From Hydractinia symbiolongicarpus (Eukaryota > Cnidaria > Hydrozoa > Anthoathecata > Hydractiniidae): a stretch of 64,000 nucleotides of DNA. This document shows positions 11,700 to 22,815 of this stretch, piece after piece. How positions within the stretch are numbered: the first letter of the stretch is position 1; each line of letters begins with the position of its first letter. The translations under genes were made by a program, and so were the position numbers. The DNA is taken from NCBI RefSeq assembly GCF_029227915.1, contig NC_079882.1:12586001-12650000 (forward strand). Reading direction: 5' to 3'. Under the pieces are notes generated by a model. That model did no database searches and was not told the DNA's origin. It worked only from the letters and a program-made list of their open reading frames with translations.

Positions 11700-13940
11700 A
11701 AGGCCTTTTTATAACTTGGACCACTCAAATTTAGGCTTGCTTAGTCAGGCTACTGCACCAGTGATGAAGGAGACAAGCTAAATTTCAGATAAACAACATC
11801 ATAGAAAAAAAAATTTTCAACGATTTTACAACATGCAAAAGGAGGTAAACAAATAAAAACTTTGATACTGTTTTTTTTTTGTTATCACAAAATAAATTTC
11901 AGTATACTTTGTGCATAATAATCATTTGAAGTTAGGTTTTCAAGTCTAACAAAGTAAATGAAGCATGTGTTGTCTTTCTGGATGTGGTGATAAAAAAATA
12001 ACACAAGAAAAATTCATAATACAGTTGAGTACATGTAATACTTATTTTTTCTAAGAATATCTAAAACTCTAAAACTACATTTATACCAGTAAAACATAAC
12101 TTTAATTTGATAAAGATATTTCAAAACATGATAAATAAAATTACTCTTAGACAATTACAGGAGGCACAGTTTAACTTCCCTTACTTTATTTAGAATATGT
12201 TTGTTTACAACCCTGTAGACTTACTTCACGCGATAATATTTTATCGAACAGAAAGTCCTAATCGACACTGTCATGACGGGGACCATAGGACTATTTTGAC
12301 TATATATATCTCGAGAACCAAAGCTCACAAATATAAAAAAACACCACAGTTCTTATTCGCATTAAAATGAACATTTTAAGCGCAACTTGGGTTAATAATC
12401 GTTAGTTCTCCTTTAAGAAAAAATGGATCATTTGGTACTTTTGGTATTTTTCTGTAACCTTTATTTGTATAAATTTAACTTGACATAATAAAAAATTTAT
12501 TTTTCCAAAATCTTCTAAGAATTTAGAGGACCATGCTTATATGTGTTTGCACATCATTAACATATATACCTGGCAGCTTTTATATGGAAACCATACAGTC
12601 TGGACAGTATAAACATTTTTAAGGATGGTGTTAACATAGTTCCCTTTTGTGCTCATAAACAATTCAATAACAATTCAACATTTAAATAAGCATAATTATA
12701 AGCACAAGAATGAAAATATCTATTTGTGAACGTCATCGACATAAGCATAAGAACTTACATTGTGAATGATATTAGATAAAAAATGTTTTTAAATTCTTAT
12801 GCTGATGTCATCTTGATAAGCATCAACATGGCCATCTTGTTGTCTATAAATTTATGAAAAAAATTAATCGAAGAAGAAATATATAATAAAAATCTGCCTT
12901 ATATTTTTTAAAATCCTCCAAACTAGTGTTTCTTTTCTTACTACTAATTTTTTATAAATTTCTTGAGCAATGACAATGCCCAAAAAACCAAAAGTTCTCT
13001 CTTACCTCTTGCTAAATCCTATGTTTATGTGATAGGTGGGAACGCGTTATGCTTATGCTATGTTACCAATGGTTGTTTATAATCCCCAGACCTCTTATGT
13101 AAATTAAAAAGCAAAGTAATGCAGGTAGTGAGCCGTGGACCAGTCCATTTCAAACTTGATTTTCAGATAGAGGCTTTTTTATCTTAAAATTAAAATATAG
13201 CTAGCTAGCTTGCTGCAAGTAGTTTAGATTTGAAGATGTATCAGTGAAATGATTCTAATTGCCACAGTACAAAAGTTCAAAAGTTTTACCATAATTTACA
13301 TTTTTTACCTGAGGTCTGCATCTTTTTTCCTGTCCATTTTTCTGATTTTTTAGTGCTAGTCTTGTCTATAGCTAGCTAGCTAACAACAATGTTTTGGTTG
13401 CAAAAAATATGTAAAAATAAAAACAGTATTGTCAATCTATAACATTTCTGTAGCTTTAGGCAGGCACTCATCATATCAATCTAGCTAGCATTCTTATTTG
13501 GAGAAAACTGCTTGAGCGGAATTAAATACAGTGAAAGAAATATGAAAACGCAGAGGAACTCCTGAATGAAGGTAATCCTGAAATGTAAGAAGAAATGTAG
13601 CTACTGATTTTCCAAAGAAGCAATAGAAAAAAAGGAACTTGCAAATCAATTTTGTAATTATTTTTGCCACTAAGGTGGAGTGCTTCAATTTCAATAAATA
13701 AATAATAACCGGCTGCCGTGAATTTTGTAAAATCTTATTTAGCTTTCAGACCTCTGCAACATGGCCTTTTTAAATTTGCTGCGCGATACATTTAGTGATA
13801 CCTTAAACTTACGGAACTCATTGTATGTGTTATCTGTTTTTATAGTTATCATCGTCCCTTATTTCTGCAAAGTGTTTTCGTGGACGTCATGTATTTTCTT
13901 TATGGCACATTCTTTTTGCATTTTTAGAAGGAATTCCTGC
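11700..13940. other. intergenic between the zinc-finger gene and RPS12
   Basis: AT-rich, with no convincing exon. Contains repeated short AGCTAGCTAGCT runs near 13198 and 13372. Both adjoining gene 5' ends face this interval (minus-strand zinc-finger gene to the left, plus-strand RPS12 to the right), so promoters of both should lie here. I cannot point to core elements. Confidence 0.5.
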
Positions 13941-13947
13941 ATTCAAA

Positions 13948-16900
13948 ATGTCTGATGCGGAAGGGTAAGTCAGCTGAGTGGTTTAAATTTAAAAATTTTG
14001 TAATTTCTTTATCATATATAGAACTGAAAGAAACTGCTGATGAGTTAGCTTACGGGCTGAATCATTTGATGACTATTGCCTACCATCACCCATAAACTGA
14101 AGTTTCTTTAAAGCACAATTAGGAGGGCTTTATTCAGTTTTTAAACTGTTAGCTAGCTACACTTGGCGGTTAGGAAAAACTGTTAATTGTTCACTGCTAA
14201 TTAGATTATTCTCCGAATTTTAAATGGGACGGAAGATTAGCACCTAGTGCCTATTTAGGCTAATCAATTTTTTGAGAGGCTAATACACCTTTCGATAATT
14301 CGGAAAAAAAGAACACATAAGTTGTATCTTGTTATTAACGTTTCCTGAAAATTTAAAAAAAATTGATACGACGGAAGTTAAAAACACGAGGGTGCCGATA
14401 AGTCGCATACACGTAAAAAGTGCAGGCGTTTTCGGGCGAGTTAAAAAAAAAGGTATTTGCCTGAAAACCACCGAAGAGACCCGAACAATGCCCGAAAAAG
14501 AAAAGAAAAACAGACCTAACGATTCAAAAAACTATAAAAATTAAAATAAACTTACTATGTGGTAGCGAAGTTCTTAAAAGAACTGTTTTTGATGGTTTTT
14601 GAAAAAGTTAACTTTATAAATAACTTGTATATAAACTTAACTAACTCCTTTATCTTCAAGCGCCTTCTTCCAACTATCGTCCGCATGGTTTGTTACAAGG
14701 AATTGCATTTCGGAAATGTTCCGGGCGAGTTCGGGAAAGTTGCCTGAAACCGCCAATTTAATTCGAAAAGTCGCCCGAACTCGCCCTTATATTTGCGGGC
14801 GTTTTCGGCTTATCGGCACCCTCTTTAAAAAACTGTAGAAAACACGTTTTTGTCTCTAGCAAACTCTCATAAAAACATGATTTTTACCTCCTTTTTTCCG
14901 ATATTGTAAAACAATGGAGAGCCATAGGAACGCATGTACAATTGAATTATCGTGTAGGTGTATTAAACCTCTTGATCGGATTAATGGTTATAGCTCTTGT
15001 ACTTTGTGTGGGAGACCAGGGTTCAATTCCTCTTGACAGCGATTCAACATAGGTGAGGGAATGTGCCATAGCCCCTGTTAACCCAAGCCTTGTGAGGGAA
15101 ATTCGAGAGATGGCACACTGTGTGGGCTGTTGGATGTTGCCGGGAGTTGTCTAGTAGAGCTGAAAAATAAACAAATGACATCACTCTGGAATTTATCTCT
15201 ATGACCAACTTTGTACACCATGACTGATTTTGGAATTAGTGCAGCCATATTTATTCTCCCTGCAAGTTGTGCAAGTTGGACTTACAAGTGCTAAAAAGAA
15301 AAGGCAGACACTTTTTTTAGCTTGCATATTACAGACCCTGATTTCATTTATAAAGCAAATAAAAATAAATTTTGTGGTTAGATAGATAGATTGCATATTT
15401 TACATGGCTATTCTTGCAAATATTAAGAGATATACCCTGTCTATTATTTCCAGGAGGGGCCATGGCATTGATGGGAAGTCCTGGAGTATTTAATGGTCTT
15501 TTTACTCAATTAGGGTCAGACAACTTCCTTCAACATCCTGTCAGACAACTTCCTTCTACATCCAACGGCCCACACAGTGCGCTTTCTCCCAAATTTTCCT
15601 CAAATGGCTTGGGCTAAACCGGGGCTATGGTAATTTTCAATTGCCCATATTGAATCGCTGCAAAGGGGAATCGAGCCCTGGTCTCCTGCACAAAGTACAA
15701 GAGTTTTAACCACTAGACTAAGGCGCCACGTCATAACTCCTCAATCTCCTCAAATTCAAAAGGTCTCCTCCTTAAATGTCCTCAATTTTTTTTTTTTTTT
15801 TTAATTTAGGTTTTCTCAAATTTTCTAAAAAAAATTTAGAAATTTATTTATTCTTTATATATATATGCTAGTTTTTATATTATTTATTTTGAATCACCAA
15901 AATTTGTTGCTGCTGTGACCTTCAAAATTACTTTTTTGTTGTGTTTGTATTTGAGGCAAAGTTTCTTAGTTATCTTTTGTAAGAAAATATTAAGATGCCT
16001 TAAAAATCACAAAAATCTCCTTAAAAGTCCTCAAATCTTCTCCAATTTTTTTTTAAAAAGAGTGGGGACCCTGAGTATCGAGTGTAGGTTAATGTCTTCT
16101 GATTTATTTGAATTCATTAAAGTCCTAAGATTGCATTTGTGTGAAGAAATGGACTGATAATTACTTTGCTTCACCTAGCGCCCCATCTTTTTTCCTGCCA
16201 CGTAAATGCCAAAGCTGAAAGGGCTTACCGCTGAAAATGTAAACAACGGAATTCAACTATTTACATGTAATGTCAGGTTTATGGTAATTGCATGTGTGGC
16301 AAACTTTGTACGCATGCACAATAGTTTTTATGTAAATCATGTTTACTGGTACATTTCATCTGAAACTATGTAAACACAAAATAAAACTTAAGTGATTTTT
16401 GTTGGTTAAATCTTTGTTTGTCATAGCATGCATTATGATGATAACTATCCATGCGCTTTCTGAAATAAATGTGGAAAGTGGTCTCAATTATCTGATATGC
16501 ATAAACATTTGACTGACGTGAACGTTAATGTTTGTTATTGCTCTTGATTTTATACTTAAGGTGGTGATAACCCTTTTTTTTTACATATGGTATACTTGGA
16601 GTTATTTTTAGACTTTATATTTTTCTATTATACCACTTTCGATTTTAGCTATAATCAAGCCTATCAATAAGAAAATATGACCTGACCAATAAATCGCTCC
16701 CTCAAAGTTGCAATAATTTTAACTAGGCGAGCAATCTGAATAATTAGAATAAGTTAATAAACGCATATTTTATTACAAACAAAATTTTGTTGACTTTGGG
16801 GAGCAATTTATGGCTCAGCTAGTTTCTCATTTCTTAGAATTTGGCGAGTCTTTGGCCTATATAATTATTATCTTTCAAATATATCCAATTTCAACAATTC

Positions 16901-18999
16901 CTCTTCAAACTTAAACATAATTATTCTGCCAAATATAGTTCCAGTGGCTTCAACTTCCGATAGATTTTCCGTTTTTTAAAATATTTACATGTTTGGTAAA
17001 TCAACAGCCATAATAAGGTGTGCATAAATATTTTTACTTAAAATATTTTTCTTTTAACGGCATTTTATGCAGCAGTGGATGTTACCCAAAAATCTTTTAA
17101 AATATGCAAAAGCTTATTGTTTGAAAAATATTAATGAACGAAAAAATTCTACACACCCTTTCAACTTGATTTAACCCAACTGGTAAAAAATCATGTTGTA
17201 AAAAGTTGAGCTCGTGAAGGCCAATTTACCTTGTTTATAATACATTTGTAATTGGAAAGTTCTGCTGTTTAGATGATAAGTCAAAATCATTTTCAGACGG
17301 GTAAAGATCCATATTTTGGAGATATAGTAAAGAAGAACTATTATGCATAAACACTGCGTAAATAATGCAGATTGTTTGTACAGCTAAAAAGGGGTTGTTG
17401 TCCAGGTATCAAATTTAATTAGTTAGAATTTTATAATCCAAATTTCTTTCTTGACTTTTCTCTGTTAGCCACATTTGAGATATTGTACAGCCACAAAATT
17501 CAGTACAAATGTTTGAAAACTTCATAAATCAGAAGTTAGAATTGATATGATGTTTAAAATTACTTAAAAAATGCATAAAATGGCTTTGTGTTTCCATGAC
17601 AACAAGAAACTAAAAAGGATAAGTCACCAAATATCAACCTGTGACAGCATATTTCAGAAATATTTACAAAAAAATAGGAAGGGAATTTTAAAACAGTATT
17701 TAATTTTGGTTTAAAGGCACACCTTGTTCGCAACATTTCAGATATCTATTTTAAAAACTGATGTCTAGGCTAAATTTGGTAATTGCTATAATTTTTTGCT
17801 ATGTTGCATTGTGATGATAGTTATTGGACACCGCATGACAACTTTGGGTCCCACACCTTCCAGAGCCTTAAAAATTGGCTATTACTCATTCTTGTTTATC
17901 GGAAACTCACAACACAACTTTATTTCACCAAGAAGAATTATACTGTAAGTTATAAACACATAATAGTTGGATAAAGTAACTGGTGATTTGTATTAGCAAA
18001 ATTTCCCTAAAACATCTGTACAATATGCAATTATTTAAAATTTTCCTATTTGTGAAGTGTTGTGTGTGCAGGTAATTTAGAGATAAATATGATGATAATA
18101 ATCCATGCGCTTTCTGAAATAAGTGTGGAAAATGGTTTTTAATATCTGATAATGCATCTCACAAACACAAATGGTAATAAGTTGTGTATGCATTTACTAA
18201 TTGGTTGACATTAATTTAGAGATGATGTTTCCATGCCACAAGAAGCTGGTGGTGCCATGGACATCAACACTGCCCTACAAGAAATCCTGAAGCAATCTCT
18301 TATGCACGATGGGTTAGCACGAGGTTTGCGTGAAGCAGTTAAATGCCTTGACAAACGACAAGCATTGTTGTGCATCCTGGCTAACAACTGTGATGAACAA
18401 ACTTACGTCAAACTTATTGAGGCTCTCTGTGCAGAACACAACATCAATTTAATAAAGGTCATTTTTTTGTAATTGATTAATACTTATGCCAGATATTACA
18501 TATTCTGTTCAAAGTGAATAATTATTTACTGAATGTTTGGTGACTATGAACAAAGAGTTTTATGTTAAGCGTTGTCATTTTTTGATGAAATATAGCTCCC
18601 TCTACTGATGCATTTTGACAGATATCAGCTACCGGAATCAAATATTCTGAAAATGACATTGTGCTGCAAAGTTTTTTTGTTTGTAGAGTTAATATGGCAT
18701 GTTTACGCAGATTTATATATTTATTTCAGATTGAAGACAACAAAAAATTAGGAGAATGGTCAGGTTTATGTAAAATTGATAAAGAAGGAAAAGCAAGAAA
18801 GGTTGTTGGTTGTAGTTGTGTAGTAGTGAAGGTAATAATTGATTTACTGTTATTGGCGGTTGCAGGGAGATTGGTTGAATTATGTCAAAATGTGCTATGT
18901 ATGTAATAATACTTGTTTCATCTGTTTTTGTAGGATTGGGGAAAAGAATCACAAGCTCATGGTGTGCTTATGGACTATTTCAAGTCGAAAAGAACTTAA
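13948..18999 (+). CDS. RPS12: small ribosomal subunit protein eS12
   Basis: Four exons, 13948-13964, 18220-18457, 18730-18831 and 18934-18999, join in phase to a 140-residue protein, close to the human length of about 132. Exon 1 encodes only MSDAEG; exon 2 contains [31 protein letters not shown] and [11 protein letters not shown]; exon 3 contains [14 protein letters not shown]; exon 4 ends MDYFKSKRT. These are hallmark eS12 segments. The protein sits at the beak of the 40S subunit. Intron 1 is 4.25 kb, large for a ribosomal protein gene, and holds repeats and snoRNA candidates; intron 2 holds another. A T-rich AG lies 24 bases before the ATG. An AATAAA signal is at 19164-19169. Confidence 0.97.
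14027..14109 (+). ncRNA. box C/D snoRNA candidate in RPS12 intron 1 (first)
   Basis: All four boxes are present in order: C CTGATGA (14037-14043), D' CTGA (14057-14060), C' TTGATGA (14066-14072), D CTGA (14097-14100). The ends pair perfectly over 9 bp: AAAGAAACT at 14027-14035 with AGTTTCTTT at 14101-14109. The guide stretches are GTTAGCTTACGGG and the segment before box D, TTGCCTACCATCACCCATAA. The target rRNA position was not determined. It lies 62 bases inside the intron. Confidence 0.7.
14388..14823. mobile_element. 436-bp MITE in RPS12 intron 1
   Basis: Perfect 15-bp terminal inverted repeats GAGGGTGCCGATAAG (14388-14402) and CTTATCGGCACCCTC (14809-14823). Subterminal GGGCGAGTT and GGGCGTTTTCGG motifs also occur in inverted orientation at both ends. 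No transposase. No clear target duplication directly abuts the repeats, so the superfamily is uncertain. Confidence 0.75.
14965..15180 (+). repeat. tRNA-derived SINE, copy 1
   Basis: tRNA-like head with GATCGGATTAATGGTTA and B-box GGTTCAATTCC, followed by body blocks CAGCGATTCAACAT, CACTGTGTGGGC and GTTGGATG. The same head and body order recurs in inverted orientation at 15378-15735 and 45885-46170. Confidence 0.75.
15378..15735 (-). repeat. tRNA-derived SINE, copy 2
   Basis: On the minus strand the head reads GTGGCGCCTTAGTCTAGTGG (A box), then B box GGGCTCGATTCCCC, the shared body blocks and an (ATCT)n tail near 15378-15395. A GACAACTTCCTTC-containing segment is tandemly doubled near 15520-15560. 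It abuts the 5' end of the hAT-like element at about 15730. Confidence 0.8.
15731..16072 (+). mobile_element. hAT-like non-autonomous element, 5'-truncated copy
   Basis: Collinear with 50696-51110: both share CATAACTCCTCAA, the ATATATGCTA block, a TTATTTTGRATCACCA block, a CTTAGTTATCTTTTGTAA block and the end CTCCTTAAAAGTCCTCAA followed by GAGTGGGRACCCT. This copy keeps the right terminus GGGGACCCT at 16072 but lacks the left AGGGTCCCC, where a SINE now abuts. Confidence 0.75.
16426..16504 (+). ncRNA. box C/D snoRNA candidate in RPS12 intron 1 (second)
   Basis: Box C ATGATGA (16435-16441), D' CTGA (16460-16463) and D CTGA (16492-16495), closed by a 6-bp stem ATGCAT/ATGCAT (16428-16433 with 16497-16502). 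The guide before D' (ATCCATGCGCTTT) is identical in the third candidate at 18080-18160, which argues that it is functional. It lies 1.7 kb from the 3' splice site, unusual for an intron-processed snoRNA. Confidence 0.6.
18080..18160 (+). ncRNA. box C/D snoRNA candidate in RPS12 intron 1 (third, paralogue of 16426)
   Basis: Box C ATGATGA (18089-18095), D' CTGA (18114-18117), D CTGA (18146-18149), outer stem GAGAT/ATCTC (18080-18084 with 18156-18160). It shares the ATCCATGCGCTTT guide and box layout with 16426-16504, but the outer stem and the segment before D differ. Box D ends 70 bases before the exon 2 acceptor, the spacing typical for intronic C/D snoRNA processing. Confidence 0.75.
18573..18658 (+). 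ncRNA. box C/D snoRNA candidate in RPS12 intron 2
   Basis: Box C TTGATGA (18582-18588), D' CTGA (18605-18608), D CTGA (18647-18650), and an 8-bp terminal stem TGTCATTT/AAATGACA (18573-18580 with 18651-18658). The end lies 71 bases before the exon 3 acceptor. The guide before D contains CCGGAATC, complementary to a conserved GATTCCGG stretch of 18S rRNA, but the pairing is short and breaks next to it, so no target is assigned. Vertebrate RPS12 also hosts snoRNAs. Confidence 0.75.
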
Positions 19000-19163
19000 A
19001 AACATATTGTAAAAAACATGTAGCAAGAAAAGCGCAGAAAAATAGTAAATACTAGCCAGTATTTTTTTTCCTAGCAGTCTGAAACTTTATTATCCAGAGT
19101 TACTTTTTGTAATTAGTGGGCTTAAAACTATTGGTATTTTAAAAATTAAAAACTATTTGCGAA

Positions 19164-19169
19164 AATAAA
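19164..19169 (+). terminator. RPS12 polyadenylation signal
   Basis: AATAAA 165 bases after the RPS12 stop codon. Confidence 0.6.
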
Positions 19170-19395
19170 TATCTAAAAATAGAAGTAACTTATTCTATAT
19201 TGTTGTGTATTGAGCGCTATATAATCGATGAGCTGGAAGAGTAAAACTGACTGCAACCATTTAAAAGGCGGCAACAGTTTCTTAAAAAGAGATATTTAAA
19301 GAAAATTTTTAATAGTTAAAATTTTTCTTTTTCAATCCATAATTTTAAAATCAAGTTGATCTATGGAAGCGACAACCATTCGTCCCAAAAACGCC

Positions 19396-19557
19396 TTTCT
19401 TTCTTTTGATATGCGTGTTGGTGCAAAAAAACTTACAGGGTCTCCTCTTTAATGAAAAATCTAACTCCTAAAAGGTTTTCTTTCTTTTGATATGCGTGTT
19501 GGTGCAAAAAAACTTACAGGGTCTCCTCTTTAATGAAAAATCTAACTCCTAAAAGGT
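19396..19557. repeat. 81-bp perfect tandem duplication
   Basis: Two near-identical consecutive copies of an 81-base unit (19396-19476 and 19477-19557) containing GATATGCGTGTTGGTGC and CTTACAGGGTCTCC. High identity implies a recent duplication, or possibly an assembly artefact. It lies between the RPS12 3' end and the retrotransposon. Confidence 0.85.
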
Positions 19558-19649
19558 TTTCTTTATCCCAATAAAAATTAACAAGAAATTATTACAGATA
19601 AAATACAAGTAAATGATAAAATATTATTGAAAGAAATTGAGTATGATAA

Positions 19650-22020
19650 ACAGAAGAACATCATGCTAGATCATCGGCATGAAATGAGATACACGAGAAA
19701 CTAACACAGAAAAAATAATTTCCCGCAAGGATCTTGCCATTGCAACATCCAGCAAGTGGCCTTTAACGTTCTTGCAGAAGGTGGAATGAACGTTTTCGTT
19801 TTTTAGTTTTAGTGGAAGCTCATTGAACAACCTACTAGCAAAATCTTGGAGAGTTCCTGATACAACCGACTGTGTAATACGGGTATCAGAGTTCCGCAAT
19901 GTTCTTGTGTGCACTTTGACATCTAAATGACATGTAGAAGACCAATATACTTAGTTTAACGCCTTATGTGTAGTTTTTAACAAGTTAAAATTTCTACGTT
20001 CTGTAATTGGTAACCATTTTAATTTAATAATATCTTCCAATTTACAAAATCTACCTAAAACGAACCCGCCTGCTGCTTCTGAATACGCTGTAGTTTTTTC
20101 AACTGTTTATTAGAAGGTGTATATACATAGGTGTTGTAATCGATTTTTGACATGACTAAGCTCTCAACCAGCTGTTTTCGAAGAGCAAAATGAGTGTAGT
20201 TTTCAATTTACGTAGGCATGACAAATTCCCGTAGCATGATGAAATAATATTGTTTAGGTGGCTCTCCCATGTAAGGTGTTCGTCAATTGTAATTCCAAGA
20301 AGATTTGAAGTTCGTTCTCTTTGTAAAGTTGAATTGTTGAATAATATGTTAGATGAATATTCATCTAAATTGTGCAATGTCGACAATCTACTCGATGAAC
20401 ACACCATGTATTTAGTTTTCGCAGAATTAACACAGCGAATTTGCTGTGGACCATATCGATGAATCCTGAAGATGTGTATTGACCTCATTTTCAGCCTCGG
20501 TTATATTAGCTGGACGACATGATTTATAGATCGTGGTTAATGAGAAATGGTCCTAAAATGAATCCTTGTGGCACTCCGGTTTTAACGAGTAATTTTTCTT
20601 ATTAGTTGACATCGATTTGCACAAATTGTCTTCGATTTGTCAAATATGACAATGTCCAGTAAAGAAATTGTTTTAAAAAATATCTTTCACTTTTTAATCA
20701 ATGTATTATGGCATATGGTGTCAAATGCCTTTGAAAAGTCAACCATGACCAACAGTGTTACTTTGCCTGCTTTCATCGCTTTTTTGATATCTACGATGGC
20801 TCACCTTTCTTCCAATTTAACAACACTTTTCTTCTATGATCCAAACAGTTCTCTTCTGTATTCTCACACTTCTCTTCTGCATTTTGGCACTCCTCTTCTG
20901 CACTCAAGACTTCTCTGCATGTGGCCCCAAACTTTCTCTTCACAAGTAATTTTAATAATCTGGTCCGCAATTTTACACCCATGGTCTGTATAAATTTTTT
21001 CATTTTTCGCAAGAAGCATACTTGGCTAACACGTGCTCAATTTACGAATAAAAATATTATTATTAAAATATTGTAGCAGGTCCCGAAGCATGTGCATGAA
21101 TGAAATAATAACACGAATCAATTCAGATCAGTAGCAAAGTAATTAATTTTATTTATCAAGAGACACAATAAATGGCAAAATAGATGGCTACCGAGAGTCC
21201 TCAAAATCATGGTGGTGTCAACCAAGCAAAGCACATTTCCTTTCAAAAATATCAGGCTAGGATTTTAGATTAAAACAATACGTATTTTGTTTAGAACAAT
21301 AAAGAAATAATGGCCAGCCTGGTAAAATTTTGGTATTCTTATAAGAACGTGCGTATTAAAAATGATAAACGAATGCCTTAAACGGATACGTCATTTGTTC
21401 ACTCTCGTCTCCCTATAATATGAAAAACGCAAACGGGTCGGTCATTTATTCAAAAACGTGAGTTAGCGAAATTTAGCTCAATCAATATTTCGGACCGGAA
21501 TTGGGTCTGGGAATTTTTTTGAGTTCATGGAAGAAAAGTGTTTCTCACTTTGGAAGAGAAATGTTTCGAACGGAAGAGAAGTGTTTGGAAGAGAAGATTT
21601 CAGGGGAAAGAAGAGAAGTGTTTTAATTAAGAACAGAAGTGTTTTGACTAAGAAGAGAATTGTTTTTATTAAGAAGAGAAGTGAGCCATAGGGGCCATCG
21701 TAGATATCATCTCTGAGTTTGAGTAAAGCAGTACCAGTACTATGAAATTTTCTCAATCAAATTATAGTTTCTTTATAGATAGCATTACCTTCAATGAAAG
21801 ACAAAAGTTGTTGTAGTACAATTTTTTCATAGATCTTTGATAGACAAGGTAATATCGAAATAGGGCGATAATCTGACAAGCTGGTTGGATTTTGGAGTTT
21901 ATTGACTGGTTGTATTTGAGCCGACTTCCAAAGTGCTGGAAAAAGATTTTGTTTTATGCAATTGTTGATAATGTGCGTGAGTGGAGAAGAAATATACTCA
22001 GCAGCTATATTCATTTTCAA
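19650..22020 (-). mobile_element. 5'-truncated non-LTR retrotransposon (Jockey/CR1-like reverse transcriptase), broken
   Basis: Minus-strand translation from 22020 starts inside the reverse-transcriptase domain (EYISSPLTHIINNCI, LFPALWKSAQIQPV, SDYRPISILPCLSKIYEKI), continues with HSTGTALLKLRDDI, is interrupted at 21708-20786, and resumes KKAMKAGKVTLLVMVDFSKA. After frame breaks it gives RTSNLLGITIDEHLTWESHL and a C-terminal KLKWLPITERRNFNLLK block ending at 19666. Stops and frameshifts make it inactive. The 5' end is missing, as usual for target-primed insertion. Confidence 0.85.
20792..21702. mobile_element. 911-bp foldback-like element nested in the retrotransposon
   Basis: Termini TACGATGGC and GCCATCGTA are inverted and flanked by GATATC on both sides (20786-20791 and 21703-21708). 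Removing one GATATC and the element restores the retrotransposon frame RDDI-KKAM. Just inside each end is an array of roughly 21-bp subrepeats built on GAAGAGAAGTG, in opposite orientations: minus-strand sense at 20815-20915, plus-strand sense at 21525-21680. No transposase is seen; a 73-codon minus-strand frame (21012-20791) reads through the left array and is probably a by-product. Confidence 0.8.
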
Positions 22021-22815
22021 TTTCCTCCTCTCTGCTTTTTCCTGTAATTATGGCTGTTGCGCTAGCTGACCGTGAGGATGAAGAAAAATGCAATATACAC
22101 GAAAAAAGAAACAAAGAAAAAAAAAACAGGTTGAAAAAAACAAAAAAAAACAAGCTGAATATAAAAACTAACATTGAAAAAATTAACTTTTCCCTATGTT
22201 TTTAAGATGCCTGACAATTCCTGATAGAATAAAAAACCAGAGTTCACCAGATCAAAACTCGATGGTGTCCATTCTCAATTTTGTTGTTGATATAAACTGA
22301 CTTGTGATCAGCTCATGAGACAACATAGAACAAAAAAATTACGGGAAGTGAAACGGAGAAATCTCCCTCACAGAGAACGCTGAAAAACAATATATTATAT
22401 TTTTATTACTTCACGTGTTGAAGTAAGGAAGTTTTAAAATCAAAACAGAACACAGGTCTAGACGTTGGGTTTTAAAAATGCGTTGGACTATACAGAATCT
22501 TGCGTTTTTATTTCACCCGTTATCAAAACTGATAAAGCAATACTTGTTAGTACGTATGTTTTATTTGATTTTATATTTTATACACCGATTTCACAAACTG
22601 GCATTTATTTACATCTTTCTAACAATTACTAAATTTTACAAATTATCGAGGCATATTTGCTTCTTTAATAAATGTTATATTTCTCACAAGGTGTATTTTC
22701 TTAATCAGGGCTAAAATCTCCAAATGGTAGCTTATGTTAAAATGACAAATATTCTCCCACAAATATGTAATTACATTATTCAATAAAAGCCAGACTTTTG
22801 CAGCAATTTCTGCTA
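22021..22815. other. spacer between retrotransposon and PRIM2 3' end
   Basis: A lysine-rich 74-codon plus-strand frame (21981-22205) is mostly A-rich low complexity and is not supported as a gene. The PRIM2 3' UTR must lie in the right part. Confidence 0.4.

Noticed and set aside
17808-17860. Possible fifth C/D snoRNA (GTGATGATAG)
   Set aside because: Has a C-like box but no D box at a suitable distance and no terminal stem.
20791-21012. Minus-strand 73-codon Glu/Cys-rich frame
   Set aside because: Mostly a translation of the 21-bp subrepeat array.
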